Part shown: one piece after another, positions 5,477-5,744 of the stretch | Position numbering within the stretch: position 1 is the first letter of the stretch | Layout: each line of letters begins with the position of its first letter | Origin: Sulfurovum sp. | GTDB taxonomy: Bacteria; Campylobacterota; Campylobacteria; Campylobacterales; Sulfurovaceae | Assembly: GCA_015493425.1 (NCBI GenBank) | Contig: WGDG01000009.1 | Coordinates: forward strand, 1 to 5,744 | Direction: 5' to 3' | DNA length: 5,744 nucleotides | Notes under the pieces: generated by a model | Told to the model about the DNA's origin: nothing | The model's database searches: none | Seen by the model: only the letters and a program-made list of their open reading frames with translations | Translations under genes and position numbers: made by a program

Positions 5477-5744
5477 CACTCCCCCTTTGGAATCAAAAGT
5501 TTGACACTTTTGCCTTTTGTCGGTCCATGCAGTTCAACCCAAAACCCTTTGAACGGCACCAGTTTACAATCCATCGTATCATCACAGGTAATATAGGAAT
5601 CACTTGCACCTGTTCCGGTTCCGTTATAGAGCCATATCTGTTTACTCGCATATCCGGAGTTGTTCGCATCTGTCGGTGTGTATGCCGTACCGTCGATTAC
5701 AAACCGGCAGTCTGCCCAGTTTACCGGTTTGGTCAGTCCGATAA
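5476..5744 (-). CDS. C-terminal 88 residues of a probably extracytoplasmic protein (truncated by window edge)
   Basis: An open frame enters from the right edge and ends at TGA 5478-5476. The visible 88 residues contain three Cys, many Gly, Thr and Asn, and aromatic residues in beta-like alternation, including IWLYNGTGTG and LVPFKGFWVEL, then end in KLLIPKGE. The Leu-x-Pro-x-Lys-Gly-Phe-Trp-Val pattern near the C-terminus resembles terminal modules I associate with secreted, repeat-containing surface proteins; this is a resemblance, not a family assignment. No transmembrane helix or sorting signal is visible at the C-terminus. Its stop overlaps the start of the lipoprotein gene, so the two are co-translated. 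Whether it is a paralogue of the repeat protein at the left edge cannot be told, since the two visible parts do not overlap. Confidence 0.75.
   Translation of the reverse strand, partial: IGLTKPVNWADCRFVIDGTAYTPTDANNSGYASKQIWLYNGTGTGASDSYITCDDTMDCKLVPFKGFWVELHGPTKGKSVKLLIPKGE
5494..5512 (-). other. Perfect 7-bp hairpin near the end of the upstream gene
   Basis: CAAAAGT and ACTTTTG (minus strand 5512-5506 and 5500-5494) form a perfect stem around a five-base loop inside the codons for the last residues of the upstream gene, a few bases before the SD of the lipoprotein gene. It could modulate access to that SD, but coding constraint or chance could also explain it. Confidence 0.25.

Overview
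The window carries one apparent transcription direction, with every supportable gene on the minus strand (read right to left from 5744 to 1). Moderate GC, Sec/Tat-exported proteins, a promoter with a strong extended -10 but no clear -35, and the gene repertoire fit a Gram-negative bacterium. Campylobacterota such as Sulfurovum or Sulfurimonas are a reasonable guess, but this is inference and no marker gene is present.

Layout in transcription order. (1) 5744-5476: C-terminal end of a Cys-containing, probably extracytoplasmic protein. (2) 5476-4634: lipoprotein of unknown function, joined to the first gene by a 1-base stop/start overlap. (3) 4627-4400: 75-residue peptide B with a Tat-type signal, its Shine-Dalgarno (SD) sequence overlapping the stop of the lipoprotein. 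(4) 4325-1980: 781-residue Wzc-type polysaccharide co-polymerase fused to a BY-kinase. (5) 1973-1101: HprK-related kinase, 6 bases after gene 4. (6) 1100-879: non-coding stretch with a weak hairpin, an extended -10 promoter flanked by a direct repeat, and a structured leader resembling a class I c-di-GMP (GEMM) riboswitch. (7) 878-702: a 58-residue peptide A, paralogous to peptide B and too short to be found by many gene callers. (8) 691-1: N-terminal part of a large secreted protein with calcium-binding thrombospondin type 3-like repeats, running off the left edge.

Interpretation. This looks like a matrix/exopolysaccharide and cell-surface-protein locus. Chain-length control and tyrosine phosphorylation (gene 4) sit beside a Ser-type kinase homologue (gene 5), and a surface protein may be controlled by c-di-GMP (element 6). 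The most unusual feature is the pair of small peptides. They share a leader that reads both as a Tat signal (SRRxFLKK) and, overlapping it, as an exact match to the lasso-peptide leader spacing YxxPxLxxxGxxxxxT, followed by unrelated C-terminal segments. HprK-related kinases are known partners of some lasso and PqqD-associated peptide systems, so an exported, modified-peptide system tied to the extracellular matrix is a testable hypothesis. No RRE/PqqD protein, leader protease or lasso cyclase is visible in this window.
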